Part shown: one piece after another, positions 48,435 through 60,020 of the stretch
Layout of the letters: each line of letters starts with the position of its first letter
How positions within the stretch are numbered: the first letter of the stretch is position 1
Source of the DNA: JAJPHC01 sp035255945
GTDB lineage: Bacteria; Acidobacteriota; Thermoanaerobaculia; Gp7-AA8
Assembly: GCA_035255945.1 (NCBI GenBank)
Contig: DATEZA010000319.1
Span: 7,618 to 71,617 of the forward strand
Reading direction: 5' to 3'
Length of the DNA: 64,000 nucleotides
The notes under the pieces: model-generated
What the model was told of the DNA's origin: nothing
The model's database searches: none
The model's input: only the letters and a program-made list of their open reading frames with translations
Position numbers and translations under genes: made by a program

Positions 48435-49568
48435 ATGGAGCTGACAGTCGGAAAAGCTGATCTTCAGAAGGAGTTGCAGCTTTGCCAGGGGGTCGTCGAA
48501 AAGCGATCGACGATTCCAATTCTCTCGAACGTGCTGCTCAAAGCCGCCGACGGAAAGCTCCAGGTTGCAGCGACCGATCTCGACGTCACGATCCTCACTT
48601 CCTGCTCCGCGAAGATCACTACTCCCGGCGGCGTCACGCTCGAAGCGCGCCGCTTGTTCGACATCGTGCGCAGCCTTCCGGATGACGACGTTCACATCGC
48701 GCTCCAGGAAAACAACCAGATGCTGATCGAGTCGGGCACGGCGAAGTTCCGCCTCCTCGGTCTCCCCGCCGAGGATTACCCGACGCTGCCGACCGTGAAC
48801 GTGACCGAGGGCTACACGATCCCACTCGATGAACTGAAGACGATGGTCGCGAAAGTGAAGTTCGCGATCACGCACGAAGAGACGCGTTTTCAGCTCAACG
48901 GCGCGCTGCTGAAAATGCAGCCGCAGAAGATGGAGATGGTCGCGACCGACGGCCATCGCATGGCGCTGATCAACTTCCCGTACGCCACCGGCGGCAACGG
49001 TCGCACGAAGGGCAATGACCTCACGATCCTCATTCCGCGCAAAGCGCTCGATGAGATCCTGCGGCTCGAAGCAGGCGAAGACGGCACGGTGAAGTTCGGC
49101 GTTTCGGACAACCAGCTCTTCTTCGATGCCGCCGATCGCCGCCTGATGGCGCGCATGATCGATGTCAACTTCCCGAACTACATGGAAGTCATCTCGCGCG
49201 ATAACGATCGTCACGTGATGGTCGATCGCGAGCGGCTGCTGTCGACGATCAAACGCATCTCGCTCGTCGCGAACGAGCGTACGCGCGCGGTCCGCTTCGA
49301 TTTCGCGCCGGGCAAGCTGACGGTGTCGTCGACGAATCCGGAGCTCGGCGATGCACGCGAGACCGTTCCCATCGACTACGCCGGCCAGCCGTTCTTCGTC
49401 GGACTCAATGCGGCGTACGTGATGGACTTCCTCAGCGCGACCGATACGCCGAGCGTTTCGCTCGACCTGAAGGACGAGAACAGCCAGTGCATCGGGCGTC
49501 CGGCATCGACGGCGGAAGATCTGCCGTACGACTACCTCTACGTCGTGATGCCGATGCGGCTGGCGTGA
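48435..49568 (+). CDS. dnaN: DNA polymerase III beta sliding clamp
   Basis: A 377-residue processivity clamp. Three repeated domains are visible: it opens MELTVGKADLQKELQLCQGV with VVEKRSTIPILSNVLL, and the C-terminus ends PYDYLYVVMPMRLA, the clamp terminus (MPMRL). A strong GGAAGAAGG ribosome site precedes the ATG. The stop overlaps the recF GTG (GTGA). Confidence 0.97.
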   Translation: MELTVGKADLQKELQLCQGVVEKRSTIPILSNVLLKAADGKLQVAATDLDVTILTSCSAKITTPGGVTLEARRLFDIVRSLPDDDVHIALQENNQMLIESGTAKFRLLGLPAEDYPTLPTVNVTEGYTIPLDELKTMVAKVKFAITHEETRFQLNGALLKMQPQKMEMVATDGHRMALINFPYATGGNGRTKGNDLTILIPRKALDEILRLEAGEDGTVKFGVSDNQLFFDAADRRLMARMIDVNFPNYMEVISRDNDRHVMVDRERLLSTIKRISLVANERTRAVRFDFAPGKLTVSSTNPELGDARETVPIDYAGQPFFVGLNAAYVMDFLSATDTPSVSLDLKDENSQCIGRPASTAEDLPYDYLYVVMPMRLA

Positions 49569-50650
49569 TCCTTCGCTCGATCACCGCACAAAACTTCCGC
49601 AATCTCGAAGCCCCTGCGCGAATGGAGGATCTGCCGTTCCATCCGCTCGCGAACATCGTCGTCGGCCGCAACGGTCAGGGGAAGACGAATCTCCTCGAGG
49701 CGATCTACTTCCTCGCGACGACGAAGTCCTTTCGCACCTCGCGCATCTCGAGTCTGTTTCGTTTCGACACACCGAATCTCTTCGTGAGCGGTGTCGTCGA
49801 GCGTGAAGCGATCGAGCGCACGATGTCCGTCGGTCTCGAAGCGGAATCAAAGCGGCGCGTGCTCACCATCAACGCGGAGAAAGTACCGCTCGCGACGTAT
49901 CTCAACGCACTCACCGTCTTCGCGTACTCGTCATCACGGCTCGACATCCTGCGCGGCGCACCCGAGGAGCGGCGGCGGTTTCTCGATCGCGGGATCGCCA
50001 GCATCAACCCCGCGTACCTCGAGCAGCTCACGCGTTACGGGCGCGCGCTGAAACAGCGCAACGCGCTTCTGCATGAAGTCGCAACCGGCAGCGCGGCGCA
50101 GTCGATGCTCGATCCGTGGGACGCCGAATTCGCAGCCGCCGCTGCGCCCGTGTGGAGCGCGCGTGGAGCGTACGTGCAGCAACTCGCAGACACGTTTCGC
50201 GAGATCGTCGCGATGCATCGCTACCGCGTCGGCAACGTCGCGCTCGCGTACAAGCCTGCGACCACGCAAGTGCCGCGCGTCGCGGAGATCCGCGCGCGCA
50301 TGTCGTTGAGCGGTCCGCAACGCGACGTGCTCGATTTCGAGGTCGATGGCCGGCCGGCGAGCGAGGTCCTCAGCGGCGGCGAGCAGAAGATGATCGTGCT
50401 CTTCCTGAAGTTCGCAAAAATCGAGCTCTTCCGCCGCCGGACCGATGAGTCTCCGCTCTTCCTGCTCGATGACATCGATGCGGAACTGGACCTCGACATC
50501 CTGCAGGAACTGCTGCAAAAACTCCCACCAGAAACGCAGGTTTTTGCGACCTCAGCCAAGGAGCGCTTTCTGGACGTTTTGGAGACCGCTCCGCACCGCC
50601 GCTTACTCATTGAAAACGGACGAGTTACAGTCGCTCAAGATTTCGCCTGA
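49565..50650 (+). CDS. recF: Recombination mediator RecF
   Basis: A 361-residue SMC-like ATPase for loading RecA at gaps. Walker A is VVGRNGQGKTNLLEAIYFL, the signature motif is VLSGGEQKMIV, and Walker B is LFLLDDIDAELD. The start is GTG at 49565 overlapping the dnaN stop; the conserved N-terminus (ILRSITAQNFRNLE) begins right there, so a longer upstream frame is rejected. Confidence 0.96.
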   Translation: MILRSITAQNFRNLEAPARMEDLPFHPLANIVVGRNGQGKTNLLEAIYFLATTKSFRTSRISSLFRFDTPNLFVSGVVEREAIERTMSVGLEAESKRRVLTINAEKVPLATYLNALTVFAYSSSRLDILRGAPEERRRFLDRGIASINPAYLEQLTRYGRALKQRNALLHEVATGSAAQSMLDPWDAEFAAAAAPVWSARGAYVQQLADTFREIVAMHRYRVGNVALAYKPATTQVPRVAEIRARMSLSGPQRDVLDFEVDGRPASEVLSGGEQKMIVLFLKFAKIELFRRRTDESPLFLLDDIDAELDLDILQELLQKLPPETQVFATSAKERFLDVLETAPHRRLLIENGRVTVAQDFA

Positions 50651-50721
50651 GATGGGATTTTCATAGTAAAATTCAGCGTTTTCAATCCCGTCGTACAGCA
50701 CGCCCGAAAAGTAACCTCACG

Positions 50722-53145
<2,424 letters not shown>

Positions 53146-53152
53146 CCCAGGT

Positions 53153-53186
53153 GTCATCCTGAGCCGCGCAGACGGCGAGGGACCCG
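53153..53186. repeat. Half of a family A palindrome
   Basis: GTCATCCTGAGCCGCGCAGA then CGGCGAGGGACCC, like the left arm at 37491. No right arm follows. It lies between gyrB and gyrA, 7 bases after the gyrB stop. Confidence 0.7.
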
Positions 53187-53231
53187 TCAGTCGAGCGGGC
53201 TGCCGTTTCAGGTCACGGACACGTTATAAAA

Positions 53232-55826
53232 ATGGCCGATTCTGATTACACGCAATTCAACGATCAAAAACTGCCCGTAAACATCGAAGACGAGATGCGC
53301 AAGTCGTATCTCGACTACGCGATGTCGGTCATCATCGGCCGCGCGCTTCCCGATGTCCGCGACGGCCTCAAGCCCGTCCATCGCCGCATCCTCTACGGCA
53401 TGTACGAGCAGGGGAACACCGCCGGCCGCGCGTACAAGAAGTCGGCGCGCATCGTCGGCGACGTGATGGGCAAGTACCACCCGCACGGCGATTCGGCGAT
53501 CTACGACTCGGTCGTGCGCATGGCGCAGGAATTCTCCATGCGCTACATGCTGGTCGACGGGCAGGGGAACTTCGGCTCGCTCGACGGCGACAACCCCGCG
53601 GCGATGCGCTACACCGAGGTCCGTCTCACGCGGCTCGCCGAAGAGCTGATGCGGGACGACATCGACAAGGAAACGGTCGACTGGGTCCCGAACTACGACG
53701 GCACCGAGCGCGAGCCGTCGGTGCTGCCCGCGAAGTTCCCCAACCTGCTCGTGAACGGCTCTTCCGGCATTGCGGTCGGCATGGCCACGAACATCCCGCC
53801 GCACAACCTCGGCGAAGTGATCGACGCCGTGTTGATGATGATCGACAACCCGAAGTCGACGGTGAAGGAGCTGATGACCGTCATGCCCGGCCCCGATTTC
53901 CCGACGGCCGGCTTCATTCACGGCATCGACGGAATCCGCCAGGCGTACGAGACCGGCCGCGGCATCATCCAGGTCCGCGCCCGCGCGATCATCGAAGAAT
54001 CGAAGAAGCAGGACAAGCAGCAGATCGTCGTGACGGAAGTTCCGTACATGACGAACAAGGCGCGCCTGCAGGAAAAAATCGCGGAGCTGGTGAAGGACAA
54101 GCGGATCGAAGGCATCACCGACATCCGCGACGAATCGGACCGCGAAGGCATTCGCGTCGTCATCGAGCTGAAGCGCGGCGAAATTGCCGAGGTCGTGCTG
54201 AACAACCTCTATTCGCAGACGCAGATGCAGACGACGTTCGGCATCATCTTCCTGGCGATCGTCAACAACAAGCCCGAGGTGATGGAGCTCCCCACGATGC
54301 TCCGTCACTTCGTCGAGCATCGGAAAGAGATCGTCGTCCGCCGCACGCGCTTCGAATTGCGCAAGGCGCAAGAGCGCGCTCATATCCTCGAGGGGCTGGT
54401 CAAAGCGCTCGATCGCCTCGACGAAGTGATCGCGTTGATCCGCTCCGCGAAGACGCCGCCGGAAGCGAAAGAAGGCCTCGTCTCGAAGTTCGAGTTCAGC
54501 GAAGTGCAGGCGCAGGCGATCCTCGAAATGCGGCTGCAGCGACTCACTGGACTCGAGCGCGACAAGATCGTGCAGGAGTACGAGGAAGTTCTCGCGCTCA
54601 TCGCGAAACTGAAAGAGATCCTCGCGTCCGAGAAGCTCGTGCTCGACATCATTTCGACCGAGCTGCACGAGATCAAAGAGCAGTACGGCGACAAGCGCCG
54701 CACCGAGATCATCCCCGATGCCGGCGACATCACGATCGAGGACATGATCGCCGACGAAGACATGGTCATCACCGTGTCGCGCGGCGGCTACATCAAGCGC
54801 TCGCCGCTGTCGCTCTATCGTTCGCAGCGCCGCGGCGGCAAAGGCCGCATCGGCATGCAGACGAAGGAAGAGGACATCGTCGAGCACCTCTTCGTCGCGA
54901 GCGCGCATTCGTACGTGCTGGTGTTCACGGACAAAGGCCGGCTGTACTGGCTGAAGGTGCACCAGATTCCGGAAGTCGCGTCGAACGCGCGCGGCAAGGC
55001 GATCGTGAACCTGCTGCAGGTCGAGCAGGGCGAGAACGTCCGCGCGCTGCTGACGGTCAAGGACTTCACCGAAGCGAAGTACGTCGTGATGGCGACGCGC
55101 GCCGGCAAGATCAAGAAGACCGAGCTCGAGTCGTTCTCGAACGTGCGGGCAAGCGGCATCATTGCCATCGACATCAACGAAGGCGACGATCTCTACGCCG
55201 TGCGTCTGTCCGACGGCAACAGCGAAGTCTTCGTCGGCACGCACAACGGCCGCGCGATCCGCTTCCACGAATCGGATGTGCGTCCGATGGGACGCGGCGC
55301 GGCCGGCGTGAAAGCGATCACGCTGCGCGGCGACGATCACGTCGTCGAGATGGATGTGCTGCCGGCGTCGAACGAAGTCGCAGCACCGGAAGACGCGGTC
55401 GTCGAAGAAGCCGAGAGCGAGTCGGACGAGGAAGTGATCGACACCACCGACACGCGCGGCCAGATGCTCACCGTCACCGAAAAAGGTTTCGGCAAGCGGA
55501 CCCCGGTCTCGATGTACCGCCTGCAGAGCCGCGGCGGCACGGGCGTGATCAACATCAAGATCACCGAGAAGAACGGCAAGGTCGCGGGCATCGCGCACGT
55601 CGTCGGCGACGAACAGATCCTGCTCATCACCGAGCAGGGGATGATCATTCGCACGAACGTCGCCGATCTCCGTCCGATGGGGCGCTCGACGCAGGGCGTG
55701 CGCGTGATCAATCTCGACGAGAACGATCGCGTCGTCGCCGCTGTCAAAGTCGTGTCTGAAGGTGAAGAGACTGAAAGCCTGACGCCGCCTGATTCGCCGA
55801 CGCCCGATGAAGAGCCGGTGCAATAA
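53232..55826 (+). CDS. gyrA: DNA gyrase subunit A
   Basis: An 864-residue cleavage subunit. Catalytic Tyr is Y127 in AMRYTEVRL. The quinolone-resistance region reads KYHPHGDSAIYDS with the susceptible-type Ser and Asp (S88, D92). The C-terminal six-bladed wrapping domain contains the GyrA box QRRGGKG, which distinguishes it from ParC. A short acidic tail ends the protein. It is 86 bases after gyrB with half of a palindrome between. Confidence 0.97.
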   Translation: MADSDYTQFNDQKLPVNIEDEMRKSYLDYAMSVIIGRALPDVRDGLKPVHRRILYGMYEQGNTAGRAYKKSARIVGDVMGKYHPHGDSAIYDSVVRMAQEFSMRYMLVDGQGNFGSLDGDNPAAMRYTEVRLTRLAEELMRDDIDKETVDWVPNYDGTEREPSVLPAKFPNLLVNGSSGIAVGMATNIPPHNLGEVIDAVLMMIDNPKSTVKELMTVMPGPDFPTAGFIHGIDGIRQAYETGRGIIQVRARAIIEESKKQDKQQIVVTEVPYMTNKARLQEKIAELVKDKRIEGITDIRDESDREGIRVVIELKRGEIAEVVLNNLYSQTQMQTTFGIIFLAIVNNKPEVMELPTMLRHFVEHRKEIVVRRTRFELRKAQERAHILEGLVKALDRLDEVIALIRSAKTPPEAKEGLVSKFEFSEVQAQAILEMRLQRLTGLERDKIVQEYEEVLALIAKLKEILASEKLVLDIISTELHEIKEQYGDKRRTEIIPDAGDITIEDMIADEDMVITVSRGGYIKRSPLSLYRSQRRGGKGRIGMQTKEEDIVEHLFVASAHSYVLVFTDKGRLYWLKVHQIPEVASNARGKAIVNLLQVEQGENVRALLTVKDFTEAKYVVMATRAGKIKKTELESFSNVRASGIIAIDINEGDDLYAVRLSDGNSEVFVGTHNGRAIRFHESDVRPMGRGAAGVKAITLRGDDHVVEMDVLPASNEVAAPEDAVVEEAESESDEEVIDTTDTRGQMLTVTEKGFGKRTPVSMYRLQSRGGTGVINIKITEKNGKVAGIAHVVGDEQILLITEQGMIIRTNVADLRPMGRSTQGVRVINLDENDRVVAAVKVVSEGEETESLTPPDSPTPDEEPVQ

Positions 55827-55833
55827 TCATCCG

Positions 55834-56115
55834 ATGCTGAAAATGTCGCGCGAGCGGGTCAACCAGCTCGCGCGCGATCTTCTCGAAGTGCTGACGCGCG
55901 CGCAGTCGGTCGTCCTGCTCAAGGATCGCGAGGCCGTGCGTCAGGCGATCGCGCATGCGCTCGATGACGAGCTGCGTCGCGAGCAAGAGCGCGAGGAGAA
56001 CGTCCGCCGCAAGGTCGCGACGATCAAGAAGCCGCCCGCGCCGGGATCAACAGAGTACGAGCAACTTTTCCGCAAATTGCTGGAAGAGGAGCACGTGCGC
56101 GAAGGGCTCGAATAA
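55834..56115 (+). CDS. DUF507 family small protein
   Basis: About 93 residues, charged and helical, with the DUF507-like opening SRERVNQLARDLLEVL and Lys/Glu-rich body (DELRREQEREENVRRKVATI). A Pro linker precedes a last helix (STEYEQLFRKLLEEEHVR). The function is unknown. The start at 55834 is chosen just after the gyrA stop; an ATG 9 bases further (55843) is equally good. Confidence 0.7.
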   Translation: MLKMSRERVNQLARDLLEVLTRAQSVVLLKDREAVRQAIAHALDDELRREQEREENVRRKVATIKKPPAPGSTEYEQLFRKLLEEEHVREGLE

Positions 56116-56125
56116 GCCGTAACGG

Positions 56126-56386
56126 CTAGTTCGGCTCTTCGTCCGGCTCACTCATCATGCGGCGCCAGCGCTGCGCCTTCATCCGTTCGAACACGCCGCC
56201 GCCGTTCCCCGCCGGAATCCAGCTGTTGCCGCCGCACTTCGGGCAGCGTCCCCGAAAGGCGATGTTCTTCCCGCAGTCCGGACAGATGATCACGAGCGAG
56301 TGCGACAGCTCGAGCTTCTGCTCTCCCTCGGTGTCCAGACTGTTCAGGAAAGATGCGAGGTTCGTGAACGTATCTTCGAGGGCCAT
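56126..56386 (-). CDS. Small zinc-ribbon protein
   Basis: About 86 residues. A helical front (MALEDTFTNLASFLNSLDTE) precedes a four-Cys ribbon, CPDCGKNIAFRGRCPKCGG, followed by a basic tail (ERMKAQRWRRMM). ATG at 56386 has a GAGAAG ribosome site, better than the GTG 12 bases upstream. It lies downstream of RNase G on the same strand. Possibly a nucleic-acid binding or adaptor protein; no family named. Confidence 0.65.
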   Translation of the reverse strand: MALEDTFTNLASFLNSLDTEGEQKLELSHSLVIICPDCGKNIAFRGRCPKCGGNSWIPAGNGGGVFERMKAQRWRRMMSEPDEEPN

Positions 56387-56427
56387 GCTACTTCTCACGA
56401 ACCCTCAAACTGCACACGCCATGCCGG

Positions 56428-57918
56428 TCAGATCCGCATCACGTCGAATTGCTCGTGATGCAGCGAGTCATCCGGCTTGAACACCAGATGGATGCCGAGG
56501 TTGCGCTCGGTTTCCTCGAAGATCGGATCGCCCGGTTGCATCGATGAATAGACCACCGGATTCACGCGCACGATCACGTCCTGGCCTTCGTGCAGATCGC
56601 GCAGCTTCATCAGCTCGCGCCAGATCTCGAGCGCGATCGTCGTGTTCGATTTGATCCGTCCCGAGCCCGCGCAGTACGGACACGCCTGCGTCAGCGAGCG
56701 CTCCAGCGATTGCCGCACACGTTTGCGCGTCATCTCGATCAGGCCGAACTCCGAGATCTGCAGGATCTTCGTCTTCGACCGATCCTTCTTGATCTCGTTC
56801 TCCAGCGTTTCGAAAAGGCGCGCGCGATTCTGCGGCTCCTCCATGTCGATGAAGTCGAGGACGATGATGCCGCCGAGGTCGCGGAGACGGATCTGGCGAA
56901 CGATCTCTTTCGCTGCTTCGAGATTCGTGCGGAACACCGTCTCTTCGAGATTGCGCTTGCCGACGTATTTGCCCGTGTTCACGTCGATCGCGACGAGCGC
57001 TTCGGTCTGATTGATGACGATGTAGCCGCCCGACTTCAGCCAGACCTTCGACTTCAGCGCCTTGGCGATCTCCGGCTCGATCCCGAACTCGTCGAAGATC
57101 GGCTCTTCGCGGCGGAACAACCGGACGCGCGGCACGAGAATCGGCTGGATCTGATCGAGGAACTCGACGATGCGCTGGTACTGATCGACCGAATCGACCC
57201 ATACGCTCTTGAACTCCGGCGAGAGCACGTCGCGGATGGTGCGCAGGACGAGATCGAGATCGTGATGAATCGCCGTCGGTGCCGACACTTTCTCCGCGCG
57301 GCGCCGGATCTGATCCCACAGATCGGTGAGGTACTTCAGATCGGCGCGGAACTCGTCTTCATTGCGTTCCTCGCCCGCGGTGCGCACGATGAATCCGCCG
57401 GTGCCGTGCGGCCGGATCGTTTCGAGCATGTCCTTCAAGCGCTGCCGCTCCGCTTCGTTTTCGATGCGGCGCGACACGCCGATGTGATTCACCGTCGGCA
57501 TGTAGACGAGGAAGCGTCCGGGCAGCGTGATGTGGCTCGTGATACGCGCGCCTTTGCCGGCGATCGTGTCCTTCGACACCTGCACCACGATCTCCTGTCC
57601 CTCGCGCAGCAGATCCGAGATCGATGCCTCGGGACGCTGCGGAACTTCATCGAGGTGCAGCTCGTCGTTCGATTCGTCGAAGTCCTCGAGGTCTTCGATG
57701 ACATCGGAAACGTACAGGAATGCGTCGCGTTCGAGCCCGAGGTCGACGAAGGCGGACTGCATGCCGGGGAGGACTTTGGTGACGCGGCCTTTGTAGATGT
57801 TGCCGACGATCGTTCGGTGCCGCGTCCGCTCGACCCACAGCTCGACGACCTGGCCTTCGTCGAGAACGGCGATGCGCGACTCGTGCTTCGTTGCGTTGAT
57901 CACGATCTCGCGCGACAT
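56428..57918 (-). CDS. rng: Ribonuclease G family endoribonuclease
   Basis: A 496-residue RNase E/G family enzyme for rRNA maturation and mRNA decay. The S1 domain opens VGNIYKGRVTKVLPGMQSAFVDLG. The catalytic DNase I-like part has VAIDVNTGKYVGKRNLE and IVLDFIDME with the metal Asp residues. The zinc-link Cys pair is CPYCAGSGR. It lacks the long scaffold tail of RNase E, so RNase G is the better name. Confidence 0.93.
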   Translation of the reverse strand: MSREIVINATKHESRIAVLDEGQVVELWVERTRHRTIVGNIYKGRVTKVLPGMQSAFVDLGLERDAFLYVSDVIEDLEDFDESNDELHLDEVPQRPEASISDLLREGQEIVVQVSKDTIAGKGARITSHITLPGRFLVYMPTVNHIGVSRRIENEAERQRLKDMLETIRPHGTGGFIVRTAGEERNEDEFRADLKYLTDLWDQIRRRAEKVSAPTAIHHDLDLVLRTIRDVLSPEFKSVWVDSVDQYQRIVEFLDQIQPILVPRVRLFRREEPIFDEFGIEPEIAKALKSKVWLKSGGYIVINQTEALVAIDVNTGKYVGKRNLEETVFRTNLEAAKEIVRQIRLRDLGGIIVLDFIDMEEPQNRARLFETLENEIKKDRSKTKILQISEFGLIEMTRKRVRQSLERSLTQACPYCAGSGRIKSNTTIALEIWRELMKLRDLHEGQDVIVRVNPVVYSSMQPGDPIFEETERNLGIHLVFKPDDSLHHEQFDVMRI

Positions 57919-57950
57919 GTCTGCCGCGGATTGTAGTCTGTGCGCCTGTC

Positions 57951-58640
57951 CTACATGTGAGCGAGCCGCGCGATCTTCGTCTCAGCCTCCTGATGCAGCG
58001 TCGGCGGTGCGCCGAAGTAGGTCGTGACCGCCTTGCCGTTGCGGTCGAAGAGGAAGAGCGTCGGCAGTCCGCCGATGTCGCCGAACTGCCGGACGAGGTC
58101 CGGATTTCCCATCGCGAACGTCACCGGAACGTGCAATTCCTTCGTCAGTTGCCGCACTTTCGGCTCTTCCGATTCGACTGCCAGCGCGACGATCGCCACG
58201 TGCTTGCCGAACTTCTTCTTCACGTCGCCGAGCCACGCAAGCGTGCCGCGGCAGGGCGGGCACCATGTCGCCCAGAACTCGACGAGCACGACGCGTCCTT
58301 TCAAATCGGCCCGCGTCAACTTCTTTCCATCCAGATCCGTGATCGTGAACTCCGGCAATGCGGCGAGCGCATTTCCTTTCGATGGCGCCGCGACTTTGCG
58401 CGCGGACTCTTTCTTGCCGTCGATCAGCAGCGAGATCATGCGCGTGAGGTCGGAGCGCAGCCGCTCGTGCGCCGTCGCCGATTTCAGCGGCGCGTATCGC
58501 GAGCCCTCGGTCGGTTTGTCTTTGCCGTAGAAACCGAAATCGTTCGGCGTCGCGACGAGCACGTCATCGACGAACAGCGCCGGATAGCGCGTCACGCCGT
58601 AACGCTTCGCCAGTTTCGACTCGCCGTAGTTCTCCGTCAC
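57951..58640 (-). CDS. TlpA-type thioredoxin protein with altered N-terminus
   Basis: 229 residues from the first normal start (GTG at 58640). The C-terminal half is a TlpA-like redox domain: VVLVEFWATWCPPCRGTLAW with WCPPC and cis-Pro region GGLPTLFLFD. The front half (LAKRYGVTRYPALFVDDVLV) looks like the tail of a first thioredoxin fold. In the same frame, conserved-looking residues continue upstream (SDPAGLLAQSAVEEFNGKAR) up to the stop codon of the previous gene, with no ATG, GTG or TTG. So the gene has lost its true start or uses a rare one. No signal peptide is found. Confidence 0.7.
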   Translation of the reverse strand: MTENYGESKLAKRYGVTRYPALFVDDVLVATPNDFGFYGKDKPTEGSRYAPLKSATAHERLRSDLTRMISLLIDGKKESARKVAAPSKGNALAALPEFTITDLDGKKLTRADLKGRVVLVEFWATWCPPCRGTLAWLGDVKKKFGKHVAIVALAVESEEPKVRQLTKELHVPVTFAMGNPDLVRQFGDIGGLPTLFLFDRNGKAVTTYFGAPPTLHQEAETKIARLAHM

Positions 58641-58709
58641 GAATCGCGCTTTTCCGTTGAACTCTTCGACTGCGCTCTGTGCCAGCAGACCTGCTGGATC
58701 GGAGATGTT

Positions 58710-59729
58710 TCACGTGAACGGCCAGCGGACGAGCGTGACGGTGACGGCCGGCGTCACGTTCTTCGGCGCGGCAGGTGCGGGTCCGATCGCCGCGAAGTAG
58801 CGCGGCAGCACTTCGTTCGCGATGACCGCGGCGTTCGCCGGATCCATGCGCGCCGCGTCGAGAAATTGTCGAGCGATCGTGTGATCGATCGAGCCGGTCA
58901 TTCGCGCTTCGAATTCGTTCAGCTTCGCCGTGACATCCGACGTGGCTAGCGGCGGCAGCAGCGGCGCCGTCCGCAACACCGCCTGCAGATAGCGAAGCAG
59001 CGCGCCGTATCGAAGCCCGCTGGCATCGAGATCGCGCGCTTCCTTCAGCAACGCGCTCGCGCCGATGAACTCCGAATGTCGATCGATCGATGCGGGCGGA
59101 CGATACGCTTTCAACAGCTCGTGCTGCAGCGACGCGATCTCAATCGCGATCGATCGAATCGGCGGCGCCTGTTGCGACGCCGGCGTCGACATCTGGCGGC
59201 ACAACGCAGCGAGCTGCTTCTGCGCGAACGCATTGCCGACGTAGTAGAGCCCTGCAAACGGATCGGTGTTGCGCGAGTACTCGAGACTCGCGTTGTAGAA
59301 CGCCTTCACCTGCGGCTGCGTCGCCTCGGCTTGCGCGCGAACGGCGGCCGGGTGCAGCGAAGCGAACGCATTCGCCGGTGTCGGACGCAAATCATCACGC
59401 AGCTCATGACCTGCACGCTTCCACTCCGCTTCGAACCGCGCCTGGTCGCTTCGCTCCGATTTCGGCCGCGCCATCACGAACTCCGCGGCCGCGAGCTGAA
59501 CGCGTGCGGACGCCAGCCGTTGCAGCGCAAGCTCGCGATGTCCTTCCTTGAACGCGGCCTCGGCGCGCGCGAAGATCGGCGCGATTCCCTCGGTCATCTG
59601 CTTCTGCCGCTCGTCCGTCGTGTCCTTCACCGACTCGAGGTACGCGTGCCATTTCGCGATGTCGTCGGCGAGCGGATCGCGGGCCGCCGTCGTCGTGGCG
59701 AGGAGCATGACGAGCAGTGCTGTACGCAT
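58710..59729 (-). CDS. Secreted hypothetical helical protein
   Basis: About 339 residues with a signal peptide (MRTALLVMLLATTTAARDP). The mature part is almost all helix, rich in Ala, Leu, Glu and Arg, with short repeats reminiscent of TPR (FKEGHRELALQRLASARVQL, LRYGALLRYLQAVLRTAPLL). There are no catalytic motifs. The start at 59729 gives the signal peptide; a longer frame exists but runs into the tRNA leader region. The last codons overlap a parS-like sequence at 58706. Confidence 0.7.
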   Translation of the reverse strand: MRTALLVMLLATTTAARDPLADDIAKWHAYLESVKDTTDERQKQMTEGIAPIFARAEAAFKEGHRELALQRLASARVQLAAAEFVMARPKSERSDQARFEAEWKRAGHELRDDLRPTPANAFASLHPAAVRAQAEATQPQVKAFYNASLEYSRNTDPFAGLYYVGNAFAQKQLAALCRQMSTPASQQAPPIRSIAIEIASLQHELLKAYRPPASIDRHSEFIGASALLKEARDLDASGLRYGALLRYLQAVLRTAPLLPPLATSDVTAKLNEFEARMTGSIDHTIARQFLDAARMDPANAAVIANEVLPRYFAAIGPAPAAPKNVTPAVTVTLVRWPFT

Positions 59730-59818
59730 GTCGGAGTTGTACGCCTGCGCCGCCGTCACACGCGTCGCGCTTCGGTGAATAAACTCCAAACGCCCTCGGT
59801 TTTGCGGATTTGCACGCC

Positions 59819-59847
59819 TTGACGGGTCCCGACCGCAGTGCTATTTT
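59819..59847 (+). promoter_or_regulatory. Promoter of tRNA-Asn
   Basis: TTGACG, 17-base spacer, TATTTT. It ends 22 bases before the tRNA, so transcription would start just ahead of the mature 5' end. Confidence 0.75.
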
Positions 59848-59869
59848 TCGGCGCCTTTCGAGTGAGTAC

Positions 59870-59945
59870 TCCGGCATAGCTCAGTTGGTAGAGCAACGGA
59901 CTGTTAATCCGTGGGTCGTAGGTTCGAGTCCTACTGCCGGAGCCA
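59870..59945 (+). tRNA. tRNA-Asn (GTT)
   Basis: 76 bases including an encoded CCA. The acceptor arms TCCGGCA / TGCCGGA pair fully; discriminator G. D arm GCTC-AGTTGGTA-GAGC, anticodon arm CGGAC-TGTTAAT-CCG-like with anticodon GTT at 59903-59905, T arm GTAGG-TTCGAGT-CCTAC. Clean cloverleaf, no intron. Confidence 0.97.
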
Positions 59946-60020
59946 GCTAACCCACCCCACCCGCCGTTCGTCACATCCTTTGTGACTTTTCATTTCGGCA
60001 GTAGTCTCATTCCACAAGGA

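Noticed and set aside
53208..55823. 871-residue leftward open frame opposite gyrA
   Set aside because: Complement of gyrA; rich in His, Arg and Asp with no domain pattern.
58706..58721. Third parS site (TGTTTCACGTGAACGG)
   Set aside because: The first 13 bases fit but the last three do not, and it lies in coding sequence at the end of a gene; kept only as a weak candidate.
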